This document shows, in pieces, positions 1-8,954 of a stretch of 64,000 nucleotides of DNA (position 1 is its first letter; every line of letters starts with the position of its first letter). The position numbers and the translations under genes are program-made. Below the pieces are notes generated by a model. That model was given only the letters and a program-made list of their open reading frames with translations. It had not been told where the DNA came from and made no database searches. Location: the NCBI GenBank assembly GCA_014529385.2, contig CM043950.1, positions 154,124,445 through 154,188,444 on the forward strand, read 5' to 3'. The DNA comes from Adiantum capillus-veneris (lineage: Eukaryota; Streptophyta; Polypodiopsida; Polypodiales; Pteridaceae).

Positions 1-2
1 TA

Positions 3-1187
3 GATGTGGAAATTTACATGCAGCAGCCAGAAGGGTTTGTTGAGAAAGGCATGGAACATTTGGTATGCCAGTTGTTAAAGAGTCTTTATGGCTTAAAACA
101 ATCACCGAGGGCATGGTACCATAAGTTCCACCAGTTTATACTTTCTCAAGGCTACAAACGTAGTGAGTTCGATCACTGTCTATATATAAAGAAGGCTAAG
201 GATGGCAGTTGGTTGATCCTTATTTTGTATGTGGATGACATGTTGATTGCTGGCAAACACTTGGAAGAAATTTCAGCTTTGAAGTCGAAGATGGCAAAAT
301 CGTTTGACATGAAAGACATGGGTGAGGCAAGTCATATACTTGGTATGCGCATTGAGAGAGACAGATCAAAGAAGTTGATTTGGTTATCTCAAACAGAGTA
401 TATTGACAAGCTTTTGCAACGTTTCGATATGGAGAAGGGAAAGGCATTGAGTGTTCCATTGCCACCATATGTGAAACTTAGCAAACAAGATTGTCATGTG
501 TCTGAGGAAGAAAAGGCTGAAATGGATAAGATTCCATATGCGTCTGCAGTGGGTAGTTTGATGTATGCAATGATTGCTACACGTCCGGATATTGCATTTG
601 CAGTGGGAGTGGTTAGCAGATATATGTCAAATCCTGGCAAGAAACATTGGGAGGCAGTGAAAGGTATCATGAGATACTTAAAACATACAAAGAGTATACG
701 CATATGCTATGGTAGTCAGGATTTGAGTGTCAGAGGATACACTGACTCAGATTATGCAGGAGACTTGGATAAGAGGAGATCTACATCAGGCTATGTCTTT
801 ACATTGGCTAGAGGTGCCATATCATGGCGATCTCGATTACAAGATTGTGTTACGCAGTCTACTACAGAAGCTGAGTATGTTGCAGCAAATGAGGCATGCA
901 AAGAAGCTATTTGGCTTGGTAGATTGGTTGCAGACTTGGGAATCAAAGTAGATATGCCAGAGTTATATTGTGATAGTCAAAGTGCTATACAATTGGCAAA
1001 GAATCCAGTGTTCCATTCGAAGACTAAGCATATTGATGTCAAATATCACTTCATTAGGGAAGTACTTGAAGACAAGCAGATACAAATGCTGAAGATCCAC
1101 ACCAAGGACAATCCTGCTGATCTACTCATAAAGGGACTTCCAGGAGAGGGCTTTGTACATTGTCGTGAGTTATTGGGCATTGGATAG
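3..1187 (+). CDS. Copia A pol, C-terminal part (RT and RNase H), cut by window start
   Basis: The frame is open through the window edge, so this is the 3' part of a Ty1/Copia polyprotein and not a gene starting here. It shows the RT run LYGLKQSPRAWY, the catalytic YVDD, and the RT thumb with GSLMYAMIATRPDI. A Copia RNase H follows with YTDSDYAGD, STTEAEY and CDSQSAIQLA, and it ends in the usual HTKDNPAD region. It would reverse-transcribe the element RNA and degrade the RNA strand inside virus-like particles. No stop or frameshift interrupts the visible 390 or so residues, so the element may have been intact. A purine tract and LTR follow about 75 bp after the stop. Tnt1-like by its motifs. 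Confidence 0.93.
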   Translation, partial: DVEIYMQQPEGFVEKGMEHLVCQLLKSLYGLKQSPRAWYHKFHQFILSQGYKRSEFDHCLYIKKAKDGSWLILILYVDDMLIAGKHLEEISALKSKMAKSFDMKDMGEASHILGMRIERDRSKKLIWLSQTEYIDKLLQRFDMEKGKALSVPLPPYVKLSKQDCHVSEEEKAEMDKIPYASAVGSLMYAMIATRPDIAFAVGVVSRYMSNPGKKHWEAVKGIMRYLKHTKSIRICYGSQDLSVRGYTDSDYAGDLDKRRSTSGYVFTLARGAISWRSRLQDCVTQSTTEAEYVAANEACKEAIWLGRLVADLGIKVDMPELYCDSQSAIQLAKNPVFHSKTKHIDVKYHFIREVLEDKQIQMLKIHTKDNPADLLIKGLPGEGFVHCRELLGIG

Positions 1188-1256
1188 ATGGCAGCCATGT
1201 AAATCTTTGTACATTTATGTTCATAGATTTACAGTTACTTAAAGTGCCACATTAGA

Positions 1257-1271
1257 CTTTAAGTGGGAGGT
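1257..1271 (+). promoter_or_regulatory. Copia A polypurine tract
   Basis: The run TTTAAGTGGGAGGT lies directly before TGTTGGGATT. A purine tract of this form before TGTTGGG is the plus-strand primer site typical of Tnt1-like Copia elements. Confidence 0.8.
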
Positions 1272-1461
1272 TGTTGGGATTAAAGCCCAAGTGGCCTCTT
1301 ATGCGGATATGGCCGGCCGCCCGCCTAACTCACTTACCTCTAACTCTTTGTATATACTCACATATACTTTGTGAATTTTAAGGTATTGGGAGATAACCCT
1401 TCTAACAGTTCTCTGCGTACTGTACTGTGTAAGCTCACTGTGTGTGTGTGTGTGTGAGAGA
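1272..1461 (+). mobile_element. Copia A 3' LTR, left part, interrupted by Copia B
   Basis: The LTR begins TGTTGGGATT after the polypurine tract, holds a TATA-like stretch (TTTGTATATACTC), and runs into a TG/AG microsatellite at about 1438-1461. Copia B is inserted exactly there. The LTR resumes after 6741, with AGAGA repeated, and continues for a short distance to about 6781 (GGATCA could be its CA end). The 5' LTR lies outside the window, so the far end cannot be confirmed. Confidence 0.75.
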
Positions 1462-1783
1462 TGTAAAGAATGAGGATGCAAGAGAGCTACACAAGACAAG
1501 CACAAAGCACACAGAGATGGAAAGCTTCTTCTTCTTCTTCACAGAAAAGAGAGTACAAAATGACTAAGTGCTAAAGCTGAAAAGTAGCACATATGTACAT
1601 GCGGTCACTAAGTGTGAACTCGCTAGAAGCGTACTAGGCTGGCACTATAAGTGTAGTCCAGCTGTAGAATCACTGGCAGAGATCCTTCGTGTGGGTCACC
1701 TAACGCGCCAGTGAGTAAATGCCGTAAGCGGCCAAGACCCGTAGTGGATGCCAACTCAAGGTGTAGAGCTCGACATCTCAACA
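1462..1783 (-). repeat. Copia B 3' LTR (322 bp)
   Basis: Direct copy of 6418-6741. Its inner edge abuts the polypurine tract. The last codons of the polyprotein lie inside it. Confidence 0.93.
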
Positions 1784-4700
1784 CTCCCCCTCGAGCTCTG
1801 CATGTCGCAGAGTCCAAGCATAGTTCGGAAACGTCGAAGCTTCTTAGCTCCGAGGGCCTTGGTAAAGATATCCACTATCTGCTCCTCTGTGCTGACGTAG
1901 ACCAAGTCGATGTCGCCCGCCAACACTCGCTCTCGAACGTAGTGGTAATGGACCTCTATGTGTTTGGTCCTGGCATGGAACACTGGGTTCCTAGCCAACT
2001 GCATGTTGCTGAGGTTGTCACAATGGATGAAAATCTGCTTGTCCACCTGCACTCCCAAGTCCTCAAGTAATGTGCGTAGCCAAGCTACCTCGCACGCCGC
2101 AACTGCTGCACCTCTGTACTCGGCCTCTGTGCTCGATAAAGCAACCGTAGGCTGCTTTTTGCTGCTCCAAGTAACAGCAGCACTCCCAAAAGAGAACATG
2201 AAGCCACTCGTAGATCTCCTATCAACAATGCTACCTGCCCAATCTGCATCTGTATACCCATACAATGCTAATGGTGCATCTGCTGCATAGAACAATGCGT
2301 AGTCAAGAGTACCTTGCACATACCTAAGTGTGTGTCGTACTCCATCCAAATGTGGCTTCCTCGGAAGTTGCATGAACTGACTCTCCAAGCCTACTGTGTA
2401 GCTCAAGTCTGGCCTCGTGATAGTCAAGTAGATTAGACTACCCACAATCTTCCTGTACATGTTGACATCCTCAACAACATCACCCTTCTCTGCACTCAGC
2501 TTTGCATTCACATCCAAGGGAATAGAAATTGGCTTACAATCAGCCATACCATACTTTGACAACATGTCCAAAGCATACTGTCTCTGTGATAGCCATACAC
2601 CCTCCGGAGTCCTGATCACTTCAATGCCAAGAAAGTAGCGCAACTCGCCTAAATCTTTCATTTCAAACTCCTGTTTGAGAAGACCCTTCACATGGTCAAT
2701 CTCCATAGCATTGTCACTTACAATAATAAGGTCATCTACATATATGGTAATGACCACAATCCCCACATCACTCTCACGTACATAGAGTGAATGATCAGCA
2801 TGAGCTCTCCTAAAACCAATACTGACAAGATACTTGGCAATCCTGTCATACCATGCTCTAGAGCCCTGCTTCAAACCATACAAAGCTTTGAGAAGTCTGC
2901 ATACATAATCTGGGTAACCTGGATCGACATAACCAGGTGGCTGATCCATATACACTTCCTCTTGCAACTCACCATTCAAGAAGGCATTCTTTACATCCAT
3001 TTGATGCATAATCCATCCTCTAGATGCAGCCACAGCTATGTCAGCTCTCACAGTCGTCATCTTTGCCACTGGAGCAAAGGTCTCCTCATAGTCTATGCCA
3101 TACGTTTGTGCATAACCCTTTGCGACCAGCCTTGCCTTGTGACGCTCAATGCTACCATCAGCGTTATGCTTGGTTTTATACACCCATTTACAGCCAATAG
3201 CTTTCTTGCCACTTGGCAATGGCACCAACTCCCATGTGTCATTTGCTTCCAATGCAGCCATCTCTTCATTCATTGCATCATCCCAATGCACATTTCCAAC
3301 TGCATCCTCAAAACATGTGGGCTCCACATCCTGTATCACCTTAGCCATGTAGGCTTGGTGATGCGCTAGATACCCATCATAAGTCAATTTTTGAACTGGA
3401 TTTCTGACTCTATTAGATCTGCGCGGTCCTGGGTCACTCCTTTGCCCTCTAGCATCTTCTTGTACTTTCCTTACACCAAGTGTCCTGACAGCCGGAATTC
3501 CAAATTCCTCATCAAGACTTTGTTCAGAACCATCTGAATCCATGTCTACATGTGAAAAACCTGATGATGCATCAGCCATAAAGGGAGGTTCATCAACCTT
3601 TTCCTTTCCTTTTCGTGATACATTCCCTGTACCTATTGGTGGAGTAACCTGCGTACGTAGTCTACCATTCCATGGTTTCTCAACAGAGCCACGAGAAGAG
3701 GACTCTTGTGGTCCACTCAAAACCTGTGACTGTGGCCTCACATTTTGTACAACCACATCATCTTTTACATCAGCCCCAATAGTGCCATGTGCATTACTGT
3801 ACCAGCTGCTCATCTCATCAAAGACTACATCTCTGCTCACTCGTAATTTTCGTGTAGTAGGATTGTAGCACCTGTACCCCTTTTGTTCAAGGGAATATCC
3901 CACAAGAATACATTTCTCTGCTTTAGGATCCAATTTCCTACGCAACTCATCTGGTACATGCACGTAAGCTATGCAGCCAAACACTTTCAAGTGTGCCAAA
4001 TCAGGCTTTGTACCTGTAAACTTTTCCTCAGGTGTTACATCATGCACCGCAGCTGTAGGTGTCCTGTTCATAATGTACAGAGCTGTATTTACAGCTTCAG
4101 CCCAGAAATGATGAGGCATGTTCTTCTCATTCATCAATGCACGTGCAACCTCTGCAATGTGCTTGTTTTTCCTTTCTGCGACCCCATTCTGTTGTGGAGT
4201 ATATCTGCATGTAAACTGCCTGCGTATACCATGCATTCGCAGAAAATCTGAAAAATCATTGGAGAAGTACTCTCCCCCTCCATCTGACCTCAATGTCTTG
4301 ATTTGCATATCTGTCTCCTTCTCAATCATGACTTTGAAGTCTTGAAAGTGACCAAACACTTCACTTTTGTTACGCATGAAGTAGACCCATACTTTCCTTG
4401 TATGGTCATCAATGAAAGAGACATAATACCTGCAACCATGTATACTTGCAGTATCGGTTGGACCCCAAACATCTGTGTGCACCACCTCAAGTGGCTTTTT
4501 ACATACATTGCGCTCATGTGGAAATGAGCCCTTTGACTGTTTTCCAAACTGGCATGCTGCACACACTTTATGCATACCATCCACCTTGAATTTGGGCAAC
4601 CCTTTTACAATCTGTTTTGATTGCATGTTGCGCAATCTCTGCTCATTGACATGGCCAATGCGTTTGTGCCAAATGTCAACATCAGCCACAACACCTGTGC

Positions 4701-6105
4701 CCTGTGCAAATAATGCAGCTTTTACCTCAGGCATGTCTACATTCAGCGTAAACATTCTGCCCACACATTTTCCCTCTGTGATCAGCTTACAACCATTCTG
4801 GAAATCTTCTACATAACAGCCATTTGGATTGAAGCGAACCTGCAAACCCTGCTCAACCATTTGTCCAACAGAAACAAGATTCTTTGTAATGTTTGGGACA
4901 TGAAGTACATCTGCTAAGTACTTTGATTTCCCACTCTTCGTATTTAGAGGTATGTCCCCTACATGAGCAATGGGGTGAGCTGTGTCATCTCCTGTCTGCA
5001 CATAGCCTGACACATCTGGTTTGCGCATATCTCTAAACCACTCTCCACGAGACGTCATGTGATTAGAGGCACCCGAATCCACATACCAAACATCATCTTG
5101 GGTGGAATTCTCTGCAGTCATTGTATTCATTACATGCTGCATAACAAACATGCGCTCGTTTTTGCTGTCATCTGCATCTTTGCTAGTAGATGCATAGTTG
5201 CCCTGTTCTCTCTTTCTACTTGCTTTTCCCTTTGGACAGTCACGTGACATGTGACCTCTTTCACCACAAGTCCAACATTCTCTACTATCTGGAGTATGTT
5301 GCTGCCTGCTTGATCCTGCACCACGACCTCTTTGACTCCCCCTGCCTTGAGACTGGTTTCCCCTGCCACCTGTATTGTTTTGATTTGATTGCCATTCCAG
5401 AAATTGGCCCCTACAACCCCTTGGGCCTCGACCACGACCTCTACCTCTACCTCTGTTGGAGTTAGAATAGAAGGCCTGTTCAGAATTATTTCTGCCATGA
5501 GAAGAAGATGTGTCAAGGTTCTTCTCCTCAAGAATAAGCATAGAAATCAAATCTTGGAACACGGGGATGTCGTCTCTTGTATTCATGGAAGACCTGAAAT
5601 GTACATACTCATCTCCTAGACCATCCAAGCATGCACGGACAATGTCATCGTCTTCCACTGAGACTTTAATAGATCCAAGAGCCTCAATGATACTCTTGAT
5701 CTTCAAGGCATAATCATTGATTGAGAGGTTGTTCCTCTTAACCTGATTTAGCTCCGACTTTAGTTGAAGCTTCCTGGCCTTGGTGTTCACTTCGAACACT
5801 CTGCCTAAGTTTCTCCATGCAATGGCGGGGGTTTCAGCATCCTGTAGATAGCCCATCATGCCATCTGTGATGCTCATAGACAGCCAATACATCACTTTGC
5901 TCTGGCCTTGTTGCCAGTCCCTCAAAGCTTTCCTTTGTTCTGCTGTAGCATTTGCCTCGGGAATCTCTGGTTCCTTTTCATTGTCTCCTTCTACATAGTC
6001 CCAATAACCTTTTCCTTTTAGGAAATTTGTTATTCTGAACTTCCATGCAGGGTAGTTATTTTTCTCAAGCTTCTCAGTAACAATCTGGCTGAAACCGTCA
6101 GACAT
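1756..6105 (-). CDS. Copia B Gag-Pol polyprotein (1449 aa), intact
   Basis: A single ORF in standard Copia order. Gag (UBN2-type) occupies about residues 1-270, then a GRGRGRG-rich stretch and one CX2CX4HX4C knuckle (CWTCGERGHMSRDC, near 276). The aspartic protease has DSGASNH near 340. The integrase zinc domain is HKRIGHVNEQR...CAACQFGK (about 480-520), and the core has DVWGP, SDGGGEY and NGVAERKN. RT has KARLVAKG and YVDD near 1121, and RNase H has YTDADWAGS and SSTEAEYR (about 1280). The start at 6105 gives the usual short Gag N-terminus. The length is normal for plant Copia. The last 9 or so codons overlap the 3' LTR. No internal stop was seen. It encodes all functions needed for particle assembly, reverse transcription and integration. 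Confidence 0.96.
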   Translation of the reverse strand: MSDGFSQIVTEKLEKNNYPAWKFRITNFLKGKGYWDYVEGDNEKEPEIPEANATAEQRKALRDWQQGQSKVMYWLSMSITDGMMGYLQDAETPAIAWRNLGRVFEVNTKARKLQLKSELNQVKRNNLSINDYALKIKSIIEALGSIKVSVEDDDIVRACLDGLGDEYVHFRSSMNTRDDIPVFQDLISMLILEEKNLDTSSSHGRNNSEQAFYSNSNRGRGRGRGRGPRGCRGQFLEWQSNQNNTGGRGNQSQGRGSQRGRGAGSSRQQHTPDSRECWTCGERGHMSRDCPKGKASRKREQGNYASTSKDADDSKNERMFVMQHVMNTMTAENSTQDDVWYVDSGASNHMTSRGEWFRDMRKPDVSGYVQTGDDTAHPIAHVGDIPLNTKSGKSKYLADVLHVPNITKNLVSVGQMVEQGLQVRFNPNGCYVEDFQNGCKLITEGKCVGRMFTLNVDMPEVKAALFAQGTGVVADVDIWHKRIGHVNEQRLRNMQSKQIVKGLPKFKVDGMHKVCAACQFGKQSKGSFPHERNVCKKPLEVVHTDVWGPTDTASIHGCRYYVSFIDDHTRKVWVYFMRNKSEVFGHFQDFKVMIEKETDMQIKTLRSDGGGEYFSNDFSDFLRMHGIRRQFTCRYTPQQNGVAERKNKHIAEVARALMNEKNMPHHFWAEAVNTALYIMNRTPTAAVHDVTPEEKFTGTKPDLAHLKVFGCIAYVHVPDELRRKLDPKAEKCILVGYSLEQKGYRCYNPTTRKLRVSRDVVFDEMSSWYSNAHGTIGADVKDDVVVQNVRPQSQVLSGPQESSSRGSVEKPWNGRLRTQVTPPIGTGNVSRKGKEKVDEPPFMADASSGFSHVDMDSDGSEQSLDEEFGIPAVRTLGVRKVQEDARGQRSDPGPRRSNRVRNPVQKLTYDGYLAHHQAYMAKVIQDVEPTCFEDAVGNVHWDDAMNEEMAALEANDTWELVPLPSGKKAIGCKWVYKTKHNADGSIERHKARLVAKGYAQTYGIDYEETFAPVAKMTTVRADIAVAASRGWIMHQMDVKNAFLNGELQEEVYMDQPPGYVDPGYPDYVCRLLKALYGLKQGSRAWYDRIAKYLVSIGFRRAHADHSLYVRESDVGIVVITIYVDDLIIVSDNAMEIDHVKGLLKQEFEMKDLGELRYFLGIEVIRTPEGVWLSQRQYALDMLSKYGMADCKPISIPLDVNAKLSAEKGDVVEDVNMYRKIVGSLIYLTITRPDLSYTVGLESQFMQLPRKPHLDGVRHTLRYVQGTLDYALFYAADAPLALYGYTDADWAGSIVDRRSTSGFMFSFGSAAVTWSSKKQPTVALSSTEAEYRGAAVAACEVAWLRTLLEDLGVQVDKQIFIHCDNLSNMQLARNPVFHARTKHIEVHYHYVRERVLAGDIDLVYVSTEEQIVDIFTKALGAKKLRRFRTMLGLCDMQSSRGSVEMSSSTP
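1784..1798 (-). promoter_or_regulatory. Copia B polypurine tract
   Basis: Plus-strand CTCCCCCTCGAGCTC reads GAGCTCGAGGGGGAG on the coding strand, directly before the TGTTGAGATG start of the 3' LTR. It is also translated as part of the polyprotein. Confidence 0.85.
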
Positions 6106-6399
6106 CTTGAAGCACTAAGACAAAATAGCTGCAATCTGCAAAAACCTGCAAATCTGCTGAACCTGCTATCGTGGTTCCTGTAACGCTTTCTACACTCAAC
6201 GAGTGTCCACAATCAAGCGTTTCACAACCACTGTACTTGTACAGTAAATCTCTGTATACTGCACTTTGGAGACCTGTTCAGAAACTTGTGCGAAAAACCC
6301 CTAAAATTTTTTTCGCTGCGCGAGGCGCCTTCGACATCTGGTCGTGGATTGCGAACGAAGGGATTGTGATGCTCTTGCTCTCTTAGCCTCTCTTGCCTG

Positions 6400-6417
6400 C
6401 ACCAGGCTTTGATACCA
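6400..6417 (-). promoter_or_regulatory. Copia B primer-binding site (initiator tRNA-Met)
   Basis: On the coding strand TGGTATCAAAGCCTGGTG follows the 5' LTR directly. TGGTATCA-AGC is the sequence complementary to the initiator tRNA-Met 3' end that most plant Copia elements use. One base differs from the common TGGTATCAGAGC. Confidence 0.85.
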
Positions 6418-6741
6418 TGTAAAGAATGAGGATGCAAGAGAGCTACACAAGACAAGCACAAAAAGCACACAGAGATGGAAAGCTTCTTCTTCTTCTTCAC
6501 AGAAAAGAGAGTACAAAATGACTAAGTGCTAAAGCTGAAAAGTAGCACATATGTACATGCGGTCACTAAGTGTGAACTCGCTAGAAGCGTACTAGGCTGG
6601 CACTATAAGTGTAGTCCAGCTGTAGAATCACTGGCAGAGATCCTCCGTGTGGGTCACCTAACGCGCCAGTGAGTAAATGCCGTAAGCGGCCAAGACCCGT
6701 AGTGGATGCCAACTCAAGGTGTAGAGCTCGACATCTCAACA
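6418..6741 (-). repeat. Copia B 5' LTR (324 bp)
   Basis: Direct copy of 1462-1783. It should carry the promoter for the element's genomic RNA. Confidence 0.93.
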
Positions 6742-6786
6742 AGAGAGTTGACCCACGCTCCGCTCCGCGACTTCAGGATCAGACGT

Positions 6787-7922
6787 TGTCAGGAGTTTTT
6801 TGGAGCAAGGGATTGCGCATATGTACATACCCATGCATGGTGCATCAAATAAAGTATTGCCCATTTTCCAAAGCCAGGTGGTTACGTGGGGCCCACATGT
6901 GTACAGGTAGGACACCATGTACATAGTGCATCGATTTTCACTATCACCAGTACCAGTATGTTTTTTCTACAATAATGAGGAGTTTATAGCGCGTAAAACT
7001 TCTCGAGGAAGCTATCCGCGGGCCGACGACGTGAGGTCAGCAAGTGCGTCAGATGGCATCTAGTGGCGTCAGGAGGCCGAACAGGGTCAATACTTGCACG
7101 CGGAGAAGTACGGACACAACGTGGGTGTTTGCTTGTGAGAATTATGCAGAGAGTCATCATTAGGACCACTTTTTGGGGCCACTTCACGTGGTGGCGAGAT
7201 GCATTATTGGAAAAAAGCTGAGTGCCAGGTGTGCGAATGATGCAAAAAGGTGACGACTATGCACTGCGAGGTCAGTTTTTGGCCTGTTCGGGGTCCGTTT
7301 GAGGTCATCTAAAAGGCCAAGGGTGCCCAACTAATAAAGCTAAGTGTGGGAACTGAAAAAACTGAGAGAAAACCAGAAAAAAACGTGGAGAAGAGAGGAG
7401 GAACAGCCGCAGGTGTGTTTTTGCTCATTTTGGAGCCTGTTTTGGCCGTAAACTGCTCATCCGAGGTCGGATTTGAGCACTTTGACATTGTAGACTGGGG
7501 TTTTGGGCCGTTCCGGACGCGATGGCGCTGTCCATTTTGCCAAATTCCTCACTCTTTTTCTGCTGTTTTTCTGTGTAATCTTCTCCGGTGAGTGAAGCTT
7601 CTTCTCCAATTTGTGATTGTATCTGGTATCTTTTACCCATATTGTGTGAGCTGTTTGCCCCATTGGTGTTGGCCCAAGCTCATTTGTATCTAAACATCAG
7701 AAGTTCTCCTCTTTTGAGCTGAGTTTTTGTGTGTGTGTGTGTGTCTCTGTGTGGAGTGGACAAGTGGATAGTCTCTCTCCTCTCACTCCAGAGGTGTGTT
7801 CCCTGTCTCGGCCAGGTGTGTTGTGTAAGCCGAGTGGTGCCCCCTAGTGTGTGTGTGTATCTTCCCAAGAGTGTGTGTCGGGTCGTTATAGAGGCGCTGT
7901 GTGTGTTTTCATCCCGCTCACA
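6787..7922 (+). repeat. Gypsy A 5' LTR (1136 bp)
   Basis: Matches 14335-15470 along its full length. It contains a TG-rich stretch near 7729-7745 and AATAAAG near 7333, a possible polyadenylation signal or promoter element. Confidence 0.93.
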
Positions 7923-7928
7923 TTCTTT

Positions 7929-7940
7929 TGGCGCCCCCAC
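7929..7940 (+). promoter_or_regulatory. Gypsy A primer-binding site (TGGCGCC type)
   Basis: TGGCGCCCCCAC begins 6 nt after the 5' LTR. TGGCGCC-type sites are common in Tat/Athila-like Gypsy elements. I do not assign the tRNA. Confidence 0.7.
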
Positions 7941-8954
7941 GGAGGATCTTCTTCGAGTACCTTCTTCGAGCTTCGGGATTACGGATTACAGGTTACAGGT
8001 TACAGGTTACAGGTTACAGGAACAGGGACAGGTACAGGTGATTCACACAGGTACAGGTAGCTGGAGTAGAGTGATATACTAGCAGTGATGTCACTTGCAG
8101 TTGTTGTGGGAATGCATCACTTGGCGCCTATTTGAGCGCATTGTCTGCTGGATTGTACGTTACTTGTGGAAACTGCCATTGTACGCCTTTGTGGAGCCAT
8201 ATATGGTTTTATTTGGCAGTCCCAACCATTTCTGAGACTTGGTCTGGAAGATAGTCATTTCTGAGACTTGACTATACGCGATTTGCATTAGCTTTCGTGT
8301 GAGGGTCGATAGCGTGAGGTTTTTATTGAGCTGGGGGATTCTCAAATGTGGAGATCCTTTCGGTGATACAGGTAGCTGGAGCACCCTTTTCGTGACCTCG
8401 CCATAGGCTATGTACTAGTGAGTCCTACTTGATGCTCGGGTTCTATTGTTGACAGTTTATGCATACATAGACAGTCTATATTTTGGGTTCCTACTGCTCT
8501 ACTTCTGGGGAAACTCTGTCGAAATTTTCCCAAGTTATGATGGCTGGTTTTTTGGTATTTTGAGCCATTTATGCTGTTATGCTGCTGAAATTTTGGCAAA
8601 ATCAGAGGTTGAGTCAGGTGTGCCTTCTTGGGAGCTTCATGGTTGGCTTTAATGGATGATCAAAATGGCCCTCAGTTCACTCCTTTTCATTTAACGCAAA
8701 GAATTCAGATTAATGTTCATGTGTCCAGGAAGATCTTTTTCCAGCAGCGCATAGTCTTTATGTTTGGGCCAAGAAGATTGAGAGAGATCCTGGAATGTCC
8801 TTTGCCTGTTGTCATTCCGATGATCAACTATGAAAACTCATTTGATGTGCATGTGTTTGTTCTCATCTAAAGCTGAGCTCCATTGAAGTTTCTGGGGATT
8901 GGGTAGTGAAAAGTTTTGGGTTCTTGCACGTGTGTTTGAAGGGGTTCTCTAGCC
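7941..8954 (+). other. Gypsy A untranslated leader
   Basis: About 1 kb between the primer site and the gag ATG with no convincing ORF. It holds a short minisatellite at 7985-8020. It presumably contains packaging signals, which I cannot locate. Confidence 0.6.
7985..8020 (+). repeat. Minisatellite of the 7-mer GGTTACA
   Basis: About five consecutive GGTTACA units, followed by degenerate ACAGG units to about 8038. It is not the plant telomere repeat TTTAGGG. It lies in the Gypsy A leader. Confidence 0.9.

Larger units (their letters stand above)
1462..6741 (-). mobile_element. Copia B: complete LTR retrotransposon nested in the Copia A LTR
   Basis: This is a full-length minus-strand element. 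LTRs occupy 1462-1783 and 6418-6741 and both run TGTAAAGAAT to CTCAACA. A perfect 5-bp target duplication AGAGA lies at 1457-1461 and 6742-6746. By eye the LTRs differ at one substitution (CCTTCG versus CCTCCG) and one 2-nt indel in an A run, so the insertion is recent. The primer site, polypurine tract and a single 1449-codon ORF are all present. Everything expected of an autonomous element is visible, but activity cannot be judged from sequence. Confidence 0.95.

Noticed and set aside
2791-3369. 192-codon plus-strand ORF
   Set aside because: Antisense shadow of the intact Copia B polyprotein.
7985-8020. Telomere-like repeat
   Set aside because: The unit is GGTTACA, not TTTAGGG, and it lies inside a retrotransposon leader.
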